DNA of 64,000 bases from Hermatobates lingyangjiaoensis (lineage: Eukaryota; Arthropoda; Insecta; Hemiptera; Hermatobatidae): assembly GCA_026182355.1 (NCBI GenBank), contig JAPFBL010001928.1:4067501-4131500 (forward strand). Direction: 5' to 3'. The notes beneath the pieces were generated by a model. It was not told the origin of the DNA. It worked only from the letters and a program-made list of their open reading frames with translations, and searched no databases. A program made the position numbers and the translations under genes. Positions 10,810 to 22,187 of the stretch are shown here, piece by piece; position 1 is the first letter of the stretch, and each line of letters starts with the position of its first letter.

Positions 10810-13339
10810 ATCTCTAATCATGTTGAATATTCACATTTCTGGTGCATAAAAAACCCCTGACTATGAAAGTGGCTATATATTCTAGAGTATTCGATCAGGT
10901 CTGGTTGCTACAGCACAGAACCAGACCGAGCATTACCAATAACTATCCCATAGACTACACCCGGAGTAGGATTTAAGAATGAAAGATAGATTGCACATTG
11001 CCGTTTGAACTTTAATCCGGCGTCAAAAGTAACACCCAGGTATTAAAGAGAGAGGGCAATAAGATAGTAATTTTAGATTTTCATGAATATTTGAAACATC
11101 AATTTAAATCTTATGATTTTGTAAATGAAATTGCCAATCATAAAATCAACTAAGTGACCTTATCTCATAATTAGATTTCTAACTCTGTTGAAGAGATATT
11201 ATTCAAAATCTAATGGAATAGAACACGAAGTCGTCTGCTAGATCGTTAACGGTTGAATTAGAGTTTGGCTACTTGTACTATATTGTCAGTTTGTTTATTT
11301 ATTATCTGAGAGATTGTAACAACATGTTTAGCGAACTGCATACGTGCATTAATTAAATGAAATAATTTAATTAATTATTTAATTATTATTAAATAATTAT
11401 TTAATTTAATTATAAATTATGTATAGTACACGTTATTTTTTATTTATATTAATAGTTATTTATGTTTTGTGATGAGAATATGAATTATTCAATTGATAAA
11501 TTGCTTTTATGAAATACTGAAATACAAATTATTATTTCAAATTTAAAAAGATATGTTTTTAATTCATACTTTTCAATCCATACATACATTACATGTATTG
11601 ATGTCTGAGATTCTAAGATGAAGGTAAGATAGTGTAGTTGGACTCGATGGTAGTGCTGCCTTTTTAATATTGCCCATTACGATAATGCACAGTATATGAA
11701 ATCATACTGCACACACATAGAGGCAACGCAACAACCAAAATGTTAAATCTCGAGATAAACAGAAGAGTGGGAAATGAAAACAATTCATTCATTGAAGTGC
11801 TTGAATGAAAGCAATGGGCCACTTTCTACTGCAAGGCTCTTCACTTTGACAAATTAGGTTAGGACTGTCAAACGACGTGAGTATAAGGTGATTACCACAG
11901 TTTGGTACACACCCAGTCGTCCTCCTCCACACTCGCTCAGGCGCCACCTTGAAAAAAAAAACCTCGAAATTCCGCAAAATTTCAATCAATGACGATCAGA
12001 AACAATCTCGCTCCCGTGATATTTATTACAATAGTCAATTAACTATAAATCACCTTAAAGTAATAGAACTGTCTATGGATAATAATTTGGAGATTTTAGA
12101 ATTCATTTTTATATTGAAATGTTGCTTAAAAATTGTAGCGTAAAAATTCCTTTGCTGCTATATATTTTTCTCGCTCTAGTAAATTTGGTTACAATGATTG
12201 ATTTTGGATAGGGAATGTTTTGCAGCAGTGACGATTTGTTTAAACATAATGTGGCCGACTCAGTGTGTATAGTTTGAAGGAGATGGTTTTGCTTGGGCAC
12301 GTGTGTCAAGTCCCTCGAAGGCATGGCCATAGAATTGCCCGTCCAAAGGGAGAGAGCCCCCTGGTGTTGGCTCAGCCTAGTTGTCATGCCGCACCAGTTC
12401 ATTCCTCGAGTCACCTTTATGTGCATTGCATTCCTCCTGCCTAGACCCTTACAAGTAAACCGACTTTCACTCCCTTTTCACCATTTCTTCTTTCCTTTTC
12501 TCGCTTTTGTGCTTTCTCTCATGTGGCCTTCCTTGTCTGATACACTTCCACATTCATTTTATTCTGTAGTATTTACTAAGCCTAAAAAAAAAAAATAAAT
12601 CAAACAGTGATTTCTATTCGTATAGAACGTAGGAAAATACGATTCAAAACATACATCTCAACAATCATCAAACTTTGAATCAGAAATGAAATTCCAATAA
12701 ACCGTAACCCTCTAGGTAATTTTTATTGTAATTTACCTTTGACTCACTCTGTTATTCATATTTTTTCTGATATGTTTGAGTATGAAATTGTAAAAGACTG
12801 GGAGAAAAGTGTGGGAGAGATCAAAAAGGAATTGAGAAAGAACCAAACAGGGCGGGATACATATGTATAAAAGTTATCTTAACTTATATAACTAGAACAT
12901 ATATATTCTACACTATTTTTCTTTATCGAGGTTTGTTTCAGCGAGAAACAATTCTCAAAAAAAAACCGCCTTAGGCAAGCGTGTCGTCTATATATATTTC
13001 TAGATATCTTCACCAGAATTAATCACCGTAACATGAAAATAGATAAGTTTATTTATTTATATGGATTCACATTATTACCTTGATATTTTTGGTTTCATGA
13101 AAGACTATTGCATTGTTTAGTTCTATTTTCCTAACTACCACAGTGATGCTCTAAGCGGCATTTTTACAAATTCTATGTATAATTCAGGAATCATGAAAAA
13201 AACTTGTGTGCGTTTTTTTTCTTAATACGAATACTCTTTTTTATAAGCCTCCTGTTTTATTTTTGTTTATAATGTTTATTGTGTCTATTGTTTTATTTTG
13301 AGAATGAAGAACAATACATATACTATTTTCTTGGTAAAA

Positions 13340-13725
13340 AATCAAACTCTCATTGCCGACTTTTCGGTTTTATTTAAAACCTTTTTCATAGGCCTTCAAA
13401 CAAAGGATAATAAGAAATCACATATCAACATCAAACATATACACAATATGAAAATGAATTGTTACAACTTATGAATATTACAAGCAGAAGTATTTCAGAG
13501 ATACATAAAATAATATTACTTATAGAAATATGAATTTTTTAACTTAGAAAATGAATTTTACATTATTTAAAGGAACAACAATGTTAACCGGTCAAAACAA
13601 ATAACATAACAAATAACCTCAACACTGTTCACTCAAGGGAACTAAATAAATCAAATTTCTCTAAAACTCAGCATAACACTCCAGAATAAATGTTACTTAA
13701 ATTAGTAATATCACTTCTGTGATAT
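13340..13725 (-). mobile_element. PLE 3' tail, family K
   Basis: On the minus strand it reads through a long 3' region to GGCCTATGAAAAAGG, an A/T-rich hairpin (GGTTTTAAATAAAACC) and GAAAAGTCGGCAA near 13350-13385. It matches 50500-50990 and 58585-59510. In those copies the same 3' region directly follows a GIY-YIG C-terminus, which fixes the family as Penelope-like. No coding part remains here. Confidence 0.75.
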
Positions 13726-13748
13726 ATGATCTCTTATATATATATATA

Positions 13749-13881
13749 TAATGATCAAACCACAATAAGAAAATGGGAAAACAAGACAAGATCTTTCAAA
13801 CGTAACAAGCAGTCTTCGTCAGAGTCAAAAACCCAACTGATCATTGATTGTTATTTCACGTGTTTATGTGAAATCTTTTTA
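13749..13881. mobile_element. PLE tail family J, rearranged copy
   Basis: A minus-strand tail (AATGATCAAACCACAATAAG ... GTCTTCGTCAGAGTCAAAAA) runs straight into a plus-strand outer end (TGATCATTGATTGTTATTTC ... GTGAAATC). The middle of the plus copy is missing. A (TA)n tract lies just before it (13737-13748). Confidence 0.7.
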
Positions 13882-13937
13882 TTCATACATATCAGTTGTG
13901 ATAAACTTTATTTTTGTATATATATATATATATATAT

Positions 13938-14148
13938 AAAATTTCACATAAACACGTGAAATAACAATCAATGATAAAACCACAATAAGAAATGGGAAAA
14001 CAAGAGTAAGATCTTTCAACCGTAACAAGCGGTCTTCGTCAGAGTCAAAAACCCAACAGTTGGGTTTTTGACTCTGACGAAGACCGCTTGTTACGGTTGA
14101 AAGATCTTACTCTTGTTTTCCCATTTCTTATTGTGGTTTTACCATTGA
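13938..14148. mobile_element. Foldback PLE tail, family J, flanked by TA tracts
   Basis: A nearly perfect inverted pair has its arms meeting at ACCCAACAGTTGGGT (about 14050-14064). The plus copy carries CTGACGAAGACCGCTTGTTA, then CGGTT, then GAAAGATC (14074-14106). (TA)n tracts lie directly on both sides (13917-13937 and 14149-14170). Confidence 0.8.
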
Positions 14149-14171
14149 TATATATATATATATATATATAC

Positions 14172-14216
<45 letters not shown>
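14149..14216. repeat. Compound (TA)n-(GA)n microsatellite
   Basis: About ten TA units run into about 20 GA units. A short purine-rich tail with irregular GAGA motifs follows to about 14400. Open frames through it are simple-repeat artefacts. Confidence 0.9.
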
Positions 14217-14219
<3 letters not shown>

Positions 14220-15283
14220 AAGAGAGAGGTTAAAAATAAATTTAGAGAGTATCAGAGAGGGATGGAAACTAAAAAGGGAGTGAGATAGAAGTCGATGGGG
14301 AAGGGGGATGAGAAGAGAGAGTGAGTCACAGAGTGAGGAGAGTGAGGTGAATAGAGATAAAGAGAAAATGATAAAATGAGAGAGGGTGAGTGAGAGACGG
14401 TTATAATTGGAGCCTTCAATAATACATAGACGTAAGAAGCATTACTATTGCATTTCTGTTGACTCTTTGAATGTGGGCTGATTCCTAACCCACCCCACCC
14501 CCGATTCCCTTGACTCAGGTTATTTTAACGGACTCCCTAATAATTCCAAAGAGATTTACTTTAAGTGGCCCAAACTGTTAACAGGCAGGAGTTTAAGTTA
14601 GCCAAAGTCCTAAAGTTGGCCCATAAAGAAAATTAATTTCAACATTGCCTAACTGCTAGTGTGCTCGTAAATTTCCTTTATGATTCTCTATGTGAGTGAA
14701 TGTTGGGTCTCCGATTGGGTATTTAATAAGGAAGGCATTCGAGAAACCAATTAGTCTATAACAAAGGAATAACAAGTTAAGCAAGCATTTTATTAAAATT
14801 TGAGGTGAATTCTGCATGACGCATTGAAAAATCAATTCTTAACCACCCTGCGGCAACTCAAAACACCTTCGCAATATTATGTATTCAAATACAATTATTG
14901 TTCCCCTAAAGTAAACGACTTGTTCTCGTGATTTAGTTTTAGTAGCATGTTTTAATTTTGAGGAACTTTATATTACAGAAGCTGTGCAACTACAGGACTT
15001 TAGTTCCTCAACAATCTTACATAAATAATTATATATTTCAGTCATTCTAAGGCTGCGATCCAAATAAAAATTACATTCACTATTATTAACTGAGCATACA
15101 TAATATCTATAAACTTACCGCAGTCAATATCGACAAAATCAAAATCAACCTCTTCTCTGTTAACCCAACGTGTAGCAAACGTAAAAAAAACAAACTGCTA
15201 TTTGCAAGCAATATTGGTGGAAATTTAATTTGACCTATATATATACTTTTTCGATGAAAATACGATCCGAAATGGACAAATAC

Positions 15284-15604
15284 AGTTCAATGTACATAAA
15301 GAAACATAGAGAAATTAAAAACACACACTTACAGTCTCTAATTTTCTTTTGAACCGTCTTCAAGAGAGATAAAAGATGGAAACCAAGTGCACTGGTACAG
15401 ACCTAGGTCTCCAACCGTCTCTGTACCAGTGCGCTTGATTTACTTCTCTTATCTCTTCTGAAGACGGTTCAACAGAAAATTAGAGACTGTAAGTGTGTAA
15501 ATATTACAACATGTAATACCTTGTGTGGAGTATGTTTCAATAAAGAATTAAAAAAAACTGTAAGGGTGTGCTTTTAATTTCTCTATGTTTCTTTATGTAT
15601 ATTG

Positions 15605-15607
<3 letters not shown>
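15284..15607. mobile_element. Foldback PLE tail, family L
   Basis: The outer arms are TTCAATGTACATAAAGAAAC and its near complement ending at 15607. The plus copy carries CTTCTGAAGACGGTTCAACA, then GAAAATTAGAGACTGTAAG. An inserted or duplicated piece of about 65 bp (about 15495-15560) interrupts the plus tail between two ACTGTAAG words. The unit ends at a (TA)n tract. Confidence 0.7.
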
Positions 15608-15641
<34 letters not shown>

Positions 15642-15645
15642 TATA

Positions 15646-15680
<35 letters not shown>
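15608..15680. repeat. (TA)n microsatellite
   Basis: Two TA tracts are separated by AAAATATATAATG. The tract lies exactly between one PLE tail (family L) and the 5' break of a GIY-YIG-encoding PLE. Confidence 0.9.
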
Positions 15681-15681
<1 letters not shown>

Positions 15682-16612
15682 GGGTTTCAGATCCCTTGAA
15701 ACTCCTGGGATTGGGGTGGTGCGTGGTGGTATGGAGAAATGCGGCCGTCGCCTCTGCCTTAGCTGTCCTTTAGTTAACCCTTCACCTTTCTTCTCCTCAC
15801 CAACCAACTCTTTCCGCGTCCCACCTAACACCTCCTGCTCATCCAGGAATTGCGTCTACCGACTGAACTGTAGACAATGTGGAGCATTCTACATTGGTAT
15901 GACTTTTACCAAGCTCAATGAGCGTTTGAACAACCATAGAGCTTCGGTTGGTCAGCGCAAACAGCTTCCTGTAGCTATCCATGCCAACAGCCATAACCTT
16001 TCTTTTAATGACTGCTTTACTGTTCAAATCATTAAGCTAGTGACCACTGATGACCGTAGTTTGACATTAAGGGCGTCTGAGGAGGCCCACATATGGTTAT
16101 TGGGGGCCCGATCAGATCCCGGTTTAAATCAGAAGCGTTAACTTTTATTTGTTTTTCCTTTTATTTTTAACTTATATATTCATATTCATATATATATTTT
16201 TTTTATATATATATTTTTGTATTTATATTATTTTTTTTATATTTTTTTTATTTTATTTTTTTATTTTATTATTTTTTCCATTTTTTTCCTTTTTTTATTA
16301 TAATATATATATATTTAATTAATTATTATCCTCTTTTATAATTTTTAATTTTATAATTTTATCTATTGTTTTTGCTTTCTCCGTTCTTCGACGTTTAGTG
16401 CCTAGCTCCTTTTTTACGCTAGTGCTGCTCTCTTCGGTTGACTCTTTATTTCTTCATTCGCGCTCCGTTCTTTGATGTGGGGAGAATCTCTCTCACTTCG
16501 TCCTCTCTTCTAGTTACTCTCCTGATGACGAACAACAGTTCGAAATATTGAATTCTGTAAGTTTTCTTTGTATTCTCTTTTCTGTGTCGTGCTTTGTGTA
16601 ATTTAAAGTTAT
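15681..16612 (+). mobile_element. 5'-truncated Penelope-like element: GIY-YIG end plus 3' UTR
   Basis: It contains the C-terminal endonuclease coding part (15716-16141) and a T-rich 3' region of about 250 bp. The tail around 16400-16612 has TCCTGATGACGAACAACAGT, then TCGAAATATTG, and ends in a (TA)n tract. The reverse transcriptase part is absent. Tails of the same general design occur at 20340-20590 and 41950-42070. The 3' part shows CTGATGAC, a GAAC/GTTC stem and GAAA at 16522-16545, but helix I complementarity is poor in this copy. Confidence 0.85.
15716..16141 (+). pseudogene. PLE protein remnant: GIY-YIG endonuclease domain
   Basis: An open frame whose C-terminal two thirds look like the endonuclease end of a Penelope-like retroelement protein. 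There is a cysteine-rich lead-in (CGRRLCLSCPL) and then CVYRLNCRQCGAFYIGMT, the CxxC-containing form of GIY-YIG seen in PLEs, with VYR in the GIY position and YIG intact. LNERLNNHRASV follows, with the expected arginine/histidine, and the domain ends LRASEEAHIWLLGARSDPGLN before a TAA stop. The first dozen or so residues lie at the truncation point beside a TA tract, so the start is not a real one. In full PLEs this domain follows a reverse transcriptase and nicks the target; with no reverse transcriptase here it is a dead fragment, although the frame is unbroken. Confidence 0.85.
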
Positions 16613-16645
16613 ATATATATATATATATATAAAATTATATAAAAA

Positions 16646-16760
16646 AATTTCACATAAACACGTGAAATAACAATCAATGATCAAACCACAATAAGAAATG
16701 GGAAAACAAGACTAAGATCTTTCAACCGTAACAAGCGGTCTTCGTCAGACTCTGACGTTT
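16646..16760 (-). mobile_element. PLE tail, family J
   Basis: A minus-strand copy that starts outside with AAATTTCACATAAACACGTG and runs through TCTTTCAACCGTAACAAGCG to GTCTTCGTCAGACTCTGACG. TA-rich tracts flank it at 16612-16640 and 16764-16780. Its orientation is opposite to the copy in the next intron at 39013-39141. Confidence 0.75.
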
Positions 16761-18383
16761 GATCATATATATATTATATAAAACAGGGCAATCTCCCAAA
16801 GGCTTGATCAGTTCATTCAAGGTTGGTACCCTCCGCTCTGCAGAGCTTCATAATTACTGTTTTAACGACTCTCTCTTGTTCACTTCTATGTTACTGATCT
16901 TTTAAATCAACAAGATGTTTCAGTGATCAAGAAGGCACAATAAGTCGATAGATCAAATAATGTTGAGTCTCTGATCATCTGTTTGTGAATGTATTATAGG
17001 AGCATAACAGTATTCAATCAACAGAAACACGAAGGATATTCACTTGTTTTCTACGAATGAACCATAATGTAGCAAATTATGAATTTATTTGATAAATTGA
17101 TAAAAGATTTATAAAGATATTATGCCCCACTCAATGTATTTCCATTTGTTTTTCCATAAAATTGTCAAAACTGATATAAATTTTACGTTTAATTTCTGTG
17201 TTATATATATATAATATTTCTTTTTAAGTATTTGACTTTTTTAGTACATATTATTACTCATGTTCTATATAGTAGCATTTTAACTAGAATGAAAGAATGC
17301 GATACATTGATCTAGAAAGTAAGTTATTAATGTAAGGAAAGCGTTACTTTTGAATTTGTTCGGGTTTGTTACAGAATAATTGATTTGTTAGACAGCTTTT
17401 CATTTTACGGTCAACTTTCTGGAACATATCTAGGCTCTACTGAGAGTTATTTGTGTAATGTTTAGTAACTCAAAGTTTGTACTTAAACAGAAAGCGCAAC
17501 AGATTATTGAGGATTCTTCAGCAACTAAACTTAGGAAAACTGACGTTTCCTCTGTATTTACAGAAAATATTTCTCATTGTCAGTAGATAAAAGAAAAAGA
17601 TATTTTCTTAGACTTTGCCTGGTACTTACATGGAGTAAGTACCACTTAGTTAGTGACAGGTTATTTTTCTTTACTGTCCCTTTGAGAAAATCATCGTAAG
17701 CAGGAATGTTCCATCCTATATAAGAGTGCTTAACTTTTTTTTGGGGGGCACGTTTTAAATATTTCTGTTTATATAATAAATATTACGTTTTTTAGAGCAT
17801 GTTATTCTTTTTTTTTTAGTTTGCATGTAAACACCTGGTACAAAGCAACTTGAGTAAACATATAATATGGGAGATTAGTGTCAGTTGAGAAAATAATTGA
17901 GACCAGGAATTGGTTTTTATAAAAACCTTTATCATTTTATGGGGTTAAAAAGTTTTCGTTTGGATGTTTTTGGTGCATTGTGCTAATTTTTTTTTTGCGT
18001 AATTGAGCACGAGTGATTTATTGTTGCGTCTGCCTGAGCGATAGGGAGTATGTTGTAAACAGGATGAAGGGTAAGAAGAAGAAAAACCCCTGCAGTGTCA
18101 CTGGTTATGATAAATGCCGTTAAGTGGAATATATAAGGAAGGGTGGAATGGTGATTAGGGTTGCATGACTGGCCGAATAAAAACAGCGGCCCATCGGCAA
18201 TGGATTAGCGCCTCAGGCCCTCTGACCTTGAACCTCTCTGCCTCTACTTACTTTACCTTTCAGGGCATCCCCTGTTACGTCATGCAGTCAACATTTCTCA
18301 CTTAACGACCTTTTCATATTAGCACTCTTTGCTAATTTAATCATGTGTGTAATTAATTAATTAATTAATTAATCATTTAATTA

Positions 18384-18620
18384 ATGATTCGCATGTTGTT
18401 ATACCAACAACCATTTCAAGAAGACTTACAATGCATCTGTCTGCTGGAGCCCCAAAAAGAACATACCATAAAAGAACATAAAACCAAACTGACTCGAGAA
18501 CTGCTGGTGAAAAACACTGAAGTTTTATACCATGAAAATGATCACAATAGACAACAAATTGCTGAAGCCCTTAAGATAATAGAACTGAAACCAAATATGA
18601 ACAACCAAACAACAGGATGA
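18384..18620 (+). pseudogene. PLE protein remnant: C-terminus of the GIY-YIG region
   Basis: The last 35 codons read LYHENDHNRQQIAEALKIIE and then LKPNMNNQ before the stop. This is the familiar end of PLE endonuclease proteins, where an arginine-rich segment leads to EAL.I..LKP.MN. The rest of the frame is weakly recognisable. There is no reverse transcriptase or GIY-YIG core, and AT-rich (TTAA)n lies at the 5' break. The tail that follows (to about 18960) contains CTGAAGATGGTC and ends AATAAAGCATTTGGAGAAC. Confidence 0.75.
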
Positions 18621-18885
18621 ACAGAACGTTAAAACTATATTCTAGAACAGCTCAGGAACACGAACCAAGATTAAAGACCCAACAGATGGAACCTAGAGAC
18701 AATTTATAAAGTTAAGTGGTACACCTGATTATGACAGGTGGCTAAAACTGCTTCAAACAATATGTTTATTTTGGTGATAGAATTATTTTTGGATGTTATC
18801 GAAGATTATAGTGTTAATTTAAGAAATGTATAGTGTATATAGTGGTAGTTAGTAGGAATAAGTTTTTTTTTTTTATAAATATGAT

Positions 18886-18925
18886 TAACTCTGAAGATGG
18901 TCAAGGAGACCGAACATATCAGTTA
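18886..18925 (+). ncRNA. Hammerhead-like motif in PLE tail (family S)
   Basis: TAACT (18886-18890) precedes CTGAAGAT (18891-18898). Next are stem GGTC/GACC (18899-18902 with 18908-18911), GAAC (18912-18915), then a short loop, T and C, then AGTTA (18921-18925), fully complementary to TAACT. The predicted cleavage would follow C18920. GAAC in place of GAAA and one extra base before helix II make activity uncertain. Confidence 0.45.
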
Positions 18926-19959
18926 TAAATAATAAAGCATTTGGAGAACTAGTGTATTTAGTACTAGAAAGATTTAAAACAAAGGTGAGAAAACTTGAAA
19001 GACGGACAATGAAATTTATTCATTCCACAGTACAAAGGTCGTTCAACAAAATATATATATATATATATAAATGTGTGACTAAACTGAACACACGTGATTT
19101 TTTTATGTGGAAATACTGCGTGTGTGGACTGTTTGTAGTATTATATTGTAGACACCAACTGTGGAAGTGGGCTTGTTTAAAATGCCAACCCAGTCGTAAT
19201 TGATCACTGGCGAAGTTGGAGCTCATTTTATTTTAAAAAGTTGTTAAACGGGGAAACTTTGGGCAACATTTCACCTCTGATAAGGATCCCCCTCCACTTC
19301 TTCTTAATCCTTATTCTTCGTAATGTTTCTGTTTATCTTGTTAGTGGCATTCGCAGGCCTGCCGAGATTCTGTTTCCTTTTCCCAGAGGTGTTTATCTGA
19401 GTTGCTTTCAATCATGGGGCCGGGGCCCCCTTTGTCAGTTTTCCTGTCAAAGACATTTCCAGCCCGCAGCTATACATTTCAGATAAAGCCGGCTGCGTGA
19501 CCCTGTTATTGAACCCTTCTAACCTCCCTTGCTTTGTGGTTTCATCAATTTTTTTTTTTTTTTTTATTCAATACGAATTCATGCTCATTCAAATTATTCC
19601 TCAATAATAATTGACGACTATTTAGTTCGTGGTTATATTAGTGATTGCTATATTTCATCACTAATTAAAGAGCTCCATTAGCAGTGGTGTGTAGTTCCCC
19701 GGAGGTGGGCAGAGGGTTATACTCGCACCGTTCTTCATACTGTGTTGCTCAATCCACATGTCTAAGGACTAACTAAATGAAAAATACTTTGAGAAACGAT
19801 ATATCTTTTTTATAAATCGCAAGCGGCTTAACTACACATCCCTGTTACAATATATACGATTATTTATACAATTCACTGAATGATGAAAAAATAATACATC
19901 ATGAATGTGCTGGAGGTTAAGAAAAACACTTAAAAGAAATGCTTTCTGACTCAATCACT

Positions 19960-20065
19960 CTAGTGATGTTGAGATCTAGCTAACTGATAGACGGCTTTGC
20001 CTGATGACGACTTATGTCGAAATTTGAAATAAATTATATCGTTCTCTAAGGTTTCCTCTTTTGGC
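19960..20065 (+). mobile_element. PLE tail, family N
   Basis: It contains GCCTGATGACGACTTATGTC, then GAAATTTGAAATAAATTA. The CTGATGAC, GAC/GTC stem and GAAA are at 20001-20022. The motif and its downstream AT-rich end fit a PLE 3' tail. No coding part and no inverted partner were seen. Confidence 0.5.
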
Positions 20066-20339
20066 ACCAATAGAAATCATAATCAAGTCAAAATGGAACT
20101 GTATCGTTCTCTATGTCAAACGGTTCTAATTTTAATCCGTTCTTCTCGTCCTTTCAGAAACATTTTGTTTATTAAATTTATTCTTAGTATTAATTTACAT
20201 GATTACATTTTCACAAATTTAGACTTTAGAAGTGGGAGTGTTGCACTTAACAGGGGCTATTGAGAGTTTCTATCTATGGGCACTTCTCAGGTTGTGCTGT
20301 AACAATCATTACGCTATATTTATATAGATAGATAGATAG

Positions 20340-20583
20340 ATAGTTCACAAAGGAAAGAGAAGAACAGATAAAAACACACACTAAAGACTCTACGATATTT
20401 CATTCGTCGTCGTCGGACAAAAGTAGTCCCTTCGAGTAGCTGAACCCTATATATATATATATATATATATACCATGGGTCATTGTCTGCCTGCGAAGCGA
20501 CTCGTTTCTATCTTCCTGATGACGAGGACATCGAAATATAGTAGTGAGTTTCTGTTTCATTTCTGAGTGTTCTTTGTCTCAAT

Positions 20584-20590
<7 letters not shown>
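20340..20590. mobile_element. Foldback PLE tails, family M, around a TA tract
   Basis: A minus-like tail (20342-20445) carries complements of TAGAGTCTTTAGTGTGTGTT. It faces a plus tail (20472-20590) with TTCCTGATGACGAGGACATC, then GAAATATAGTAGTGAG. A (TA)n tract lies in the middle (20450-20471) and another follows (20590-20630). A (GATA)n tract precedes it at 20325-20342. Confidence 0.6.
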
Positions 20591-20632
<42 letters not shown>

Positions 20633-20635
20633 TCA

Positions 20636-20765
20636 GTTCAAAACTGAAGAAAAGCAACACACAGAGAAAGAGACACACTTACAAACTCAAATTTTCGGAT
20701 GATTCGTCTTCAGGAGAAAAGAGAATGGGTGACCAAGCACGCCGGAAACACAACAGCAGGACCGA
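20636..20765 (-). mobile_element. PLE tail, family L (minus orientation)
   Basis: It reads TCAAAACTGAAGAAAAGCAA, then ACACACTTACAAACTCAAAT, then TTTTCGGATGATTCGTCTTC, then AGGAG, which is the minus-strand form of the family L tail. It lies between a (TA)n tract and the family J tail at 20778. Confidence 0.6.
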
Positions 20766-20777
20766 CTGTCAGTCGGT

Positions 20778-20868
20778 GACGAAGTTGGGTTATTGACTCT
20801 GACGAAGACCGCTTGTTACGGTTGAAAAATCTTAGTCTTGTTTTCCCATTTTCTTATTGTGGTTTGAT
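20778..20868 (+). mobile_element. PLE tail, family J
   Basis: It begins near GAAGTTGGGTTATTGACTCT and ends GTGGTTTGATCA directly at a (TA)n tract (20869-20886). The outermost TTGATTGTTATTTCACGTGT section is replaced by the TA tract. Confidence 0.75.
20795..20837 (+). ncRNA. Hammerhead-like motif in PLE tail (family J)
   Basis: GACT (20795-20798) precedes CTGACGAA (20799-20806). Next are stem GACCG/CGGTT (20807-20811 with 20819-20823, one G-T wobble) and GAAA (20824-20827). Two bases, T and C follow, then two unpaired T, then AGTC (20834-20837), complementary to GACT. Other family J copies have GAAAGATC at this point. Confidence 0.4.
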
Positions 20869-21875
20869 CATATATATATATATATAACTTGAATATAATT
20901 TTACAAAACATTTTGATAATGTTTACAGGATAGTTACATTAAAATAAATCACTTAATTAAATTAATCAATGATATTGATAATATGTTTATTTATTCTGAT
21001 GACCATTCCAGATTTATTATTTCTACTTTAATGTGCAATGTTGTATTTTAGTAATACACAGAAAATGAATAGATTCGGAAAACAAAATGTTATTTCTGAA
21101 CTGCACATACAAATCAGCTGAGTTTTCAGAATTCCGCTCTGAAATTTGAAAATTAATTTAAACAATTCAGAATCTAAACGAAACCCTGAAATTGTTATAG
21201 TTTGAACTGTCTTTGGAATATATAACTTGTACACTACACAGTAGCACTGTTATTTCAATGAAATCCTCCTATATTACCTTGTAACTTACAATATAGCGTT
21301 TCAAAAAAAAAAAAACAAATTTAATATTCCATTATTTTGAATTCTGGTTCAGATTAATTTAGTTGAAATATTTTTATTGTAAAAATTTATTAAAAATCTA
21401 ATGAGTCGTTATTAGCATATTTGAACTTTTGTAGTAGATTCAAATTCTGAGGAGCCATTGATTTAGTTATTTGCTTCTGTTTTTTTGTCGTGAAGAAAAG
21501 TTTAGTTATCAATTCGTGAAATGTTCAAAGTTTTATTTATTAATAAATTGTGGGTGAGTAAAACAGAGCAGTACACAGAAACAGTTGAGAAATATATGAG
21601 GATACGGTTTATTATTTCATATTTTAGTTTTGACTAAATAGTATTGTGTTTAATGGGGCGAAGAGAATGACTAGATTTAGTGTGAAAGAAAAGAGAGGCT
21701 CATTGAACTAGTCGAAGGTATTTCTCAATGTCTTCTATCTGGAATTGTTTATTTTATATTTAAATTTTCAATGTGTTATATTATATGAGGCTAAATTAAG
21801 TTTAGGCTCTCATGGTCTTAGCTCTGGTATAGTGGTACATCGGAATCTAAAAGTAGACCCAAACTAGTCTGAGTA

Positions 21876-22187
21876 GGTTAGGTTAGGTTGCAGTGGGAAT
21901 TCCACAAGGGAACACACTTAGGCCGAGCATTGGCCCTTTGTGTTACCATACAATGAACAATGATTCTACAGTGGGAGTCCTAAATTTTGCCTAACTCAAG
22001 TGTATTTAGAGTAGGGATCTTTAACGAGTACCTGTAGGGACCGATAGTTTAACGTCCTTCTCCGAGGGACGAAGTGCTCGGATTTATTCACCTCCCGCAT
22101 GAATAAATCGAGGGCCAGGTAGGGATCGAACCCCGGTCCTATCAGATCTGAGGCGAGCACGTAACCACTGAGCTAGCCTGACCCCCT
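21876..22187 (-). mobile_element. tRNA-derived SINE, full length, with 11-bp target-site duplication
   Basis: On the minus strand the head is GGTCAGGCTAGCTCAGTGGT, a tRNA-like A box. It is followed by the B box GGTTCGATCCC (22122-22132 complement). The body matches 1-311 and the tail is three AACCT units. TAGTCTGAGTA flanks the unit at 21865-21875 and 22188-22198. This is the best-preserved copy in the window, and the duplication shows a retrotransposition event. Confidence 0.9.
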
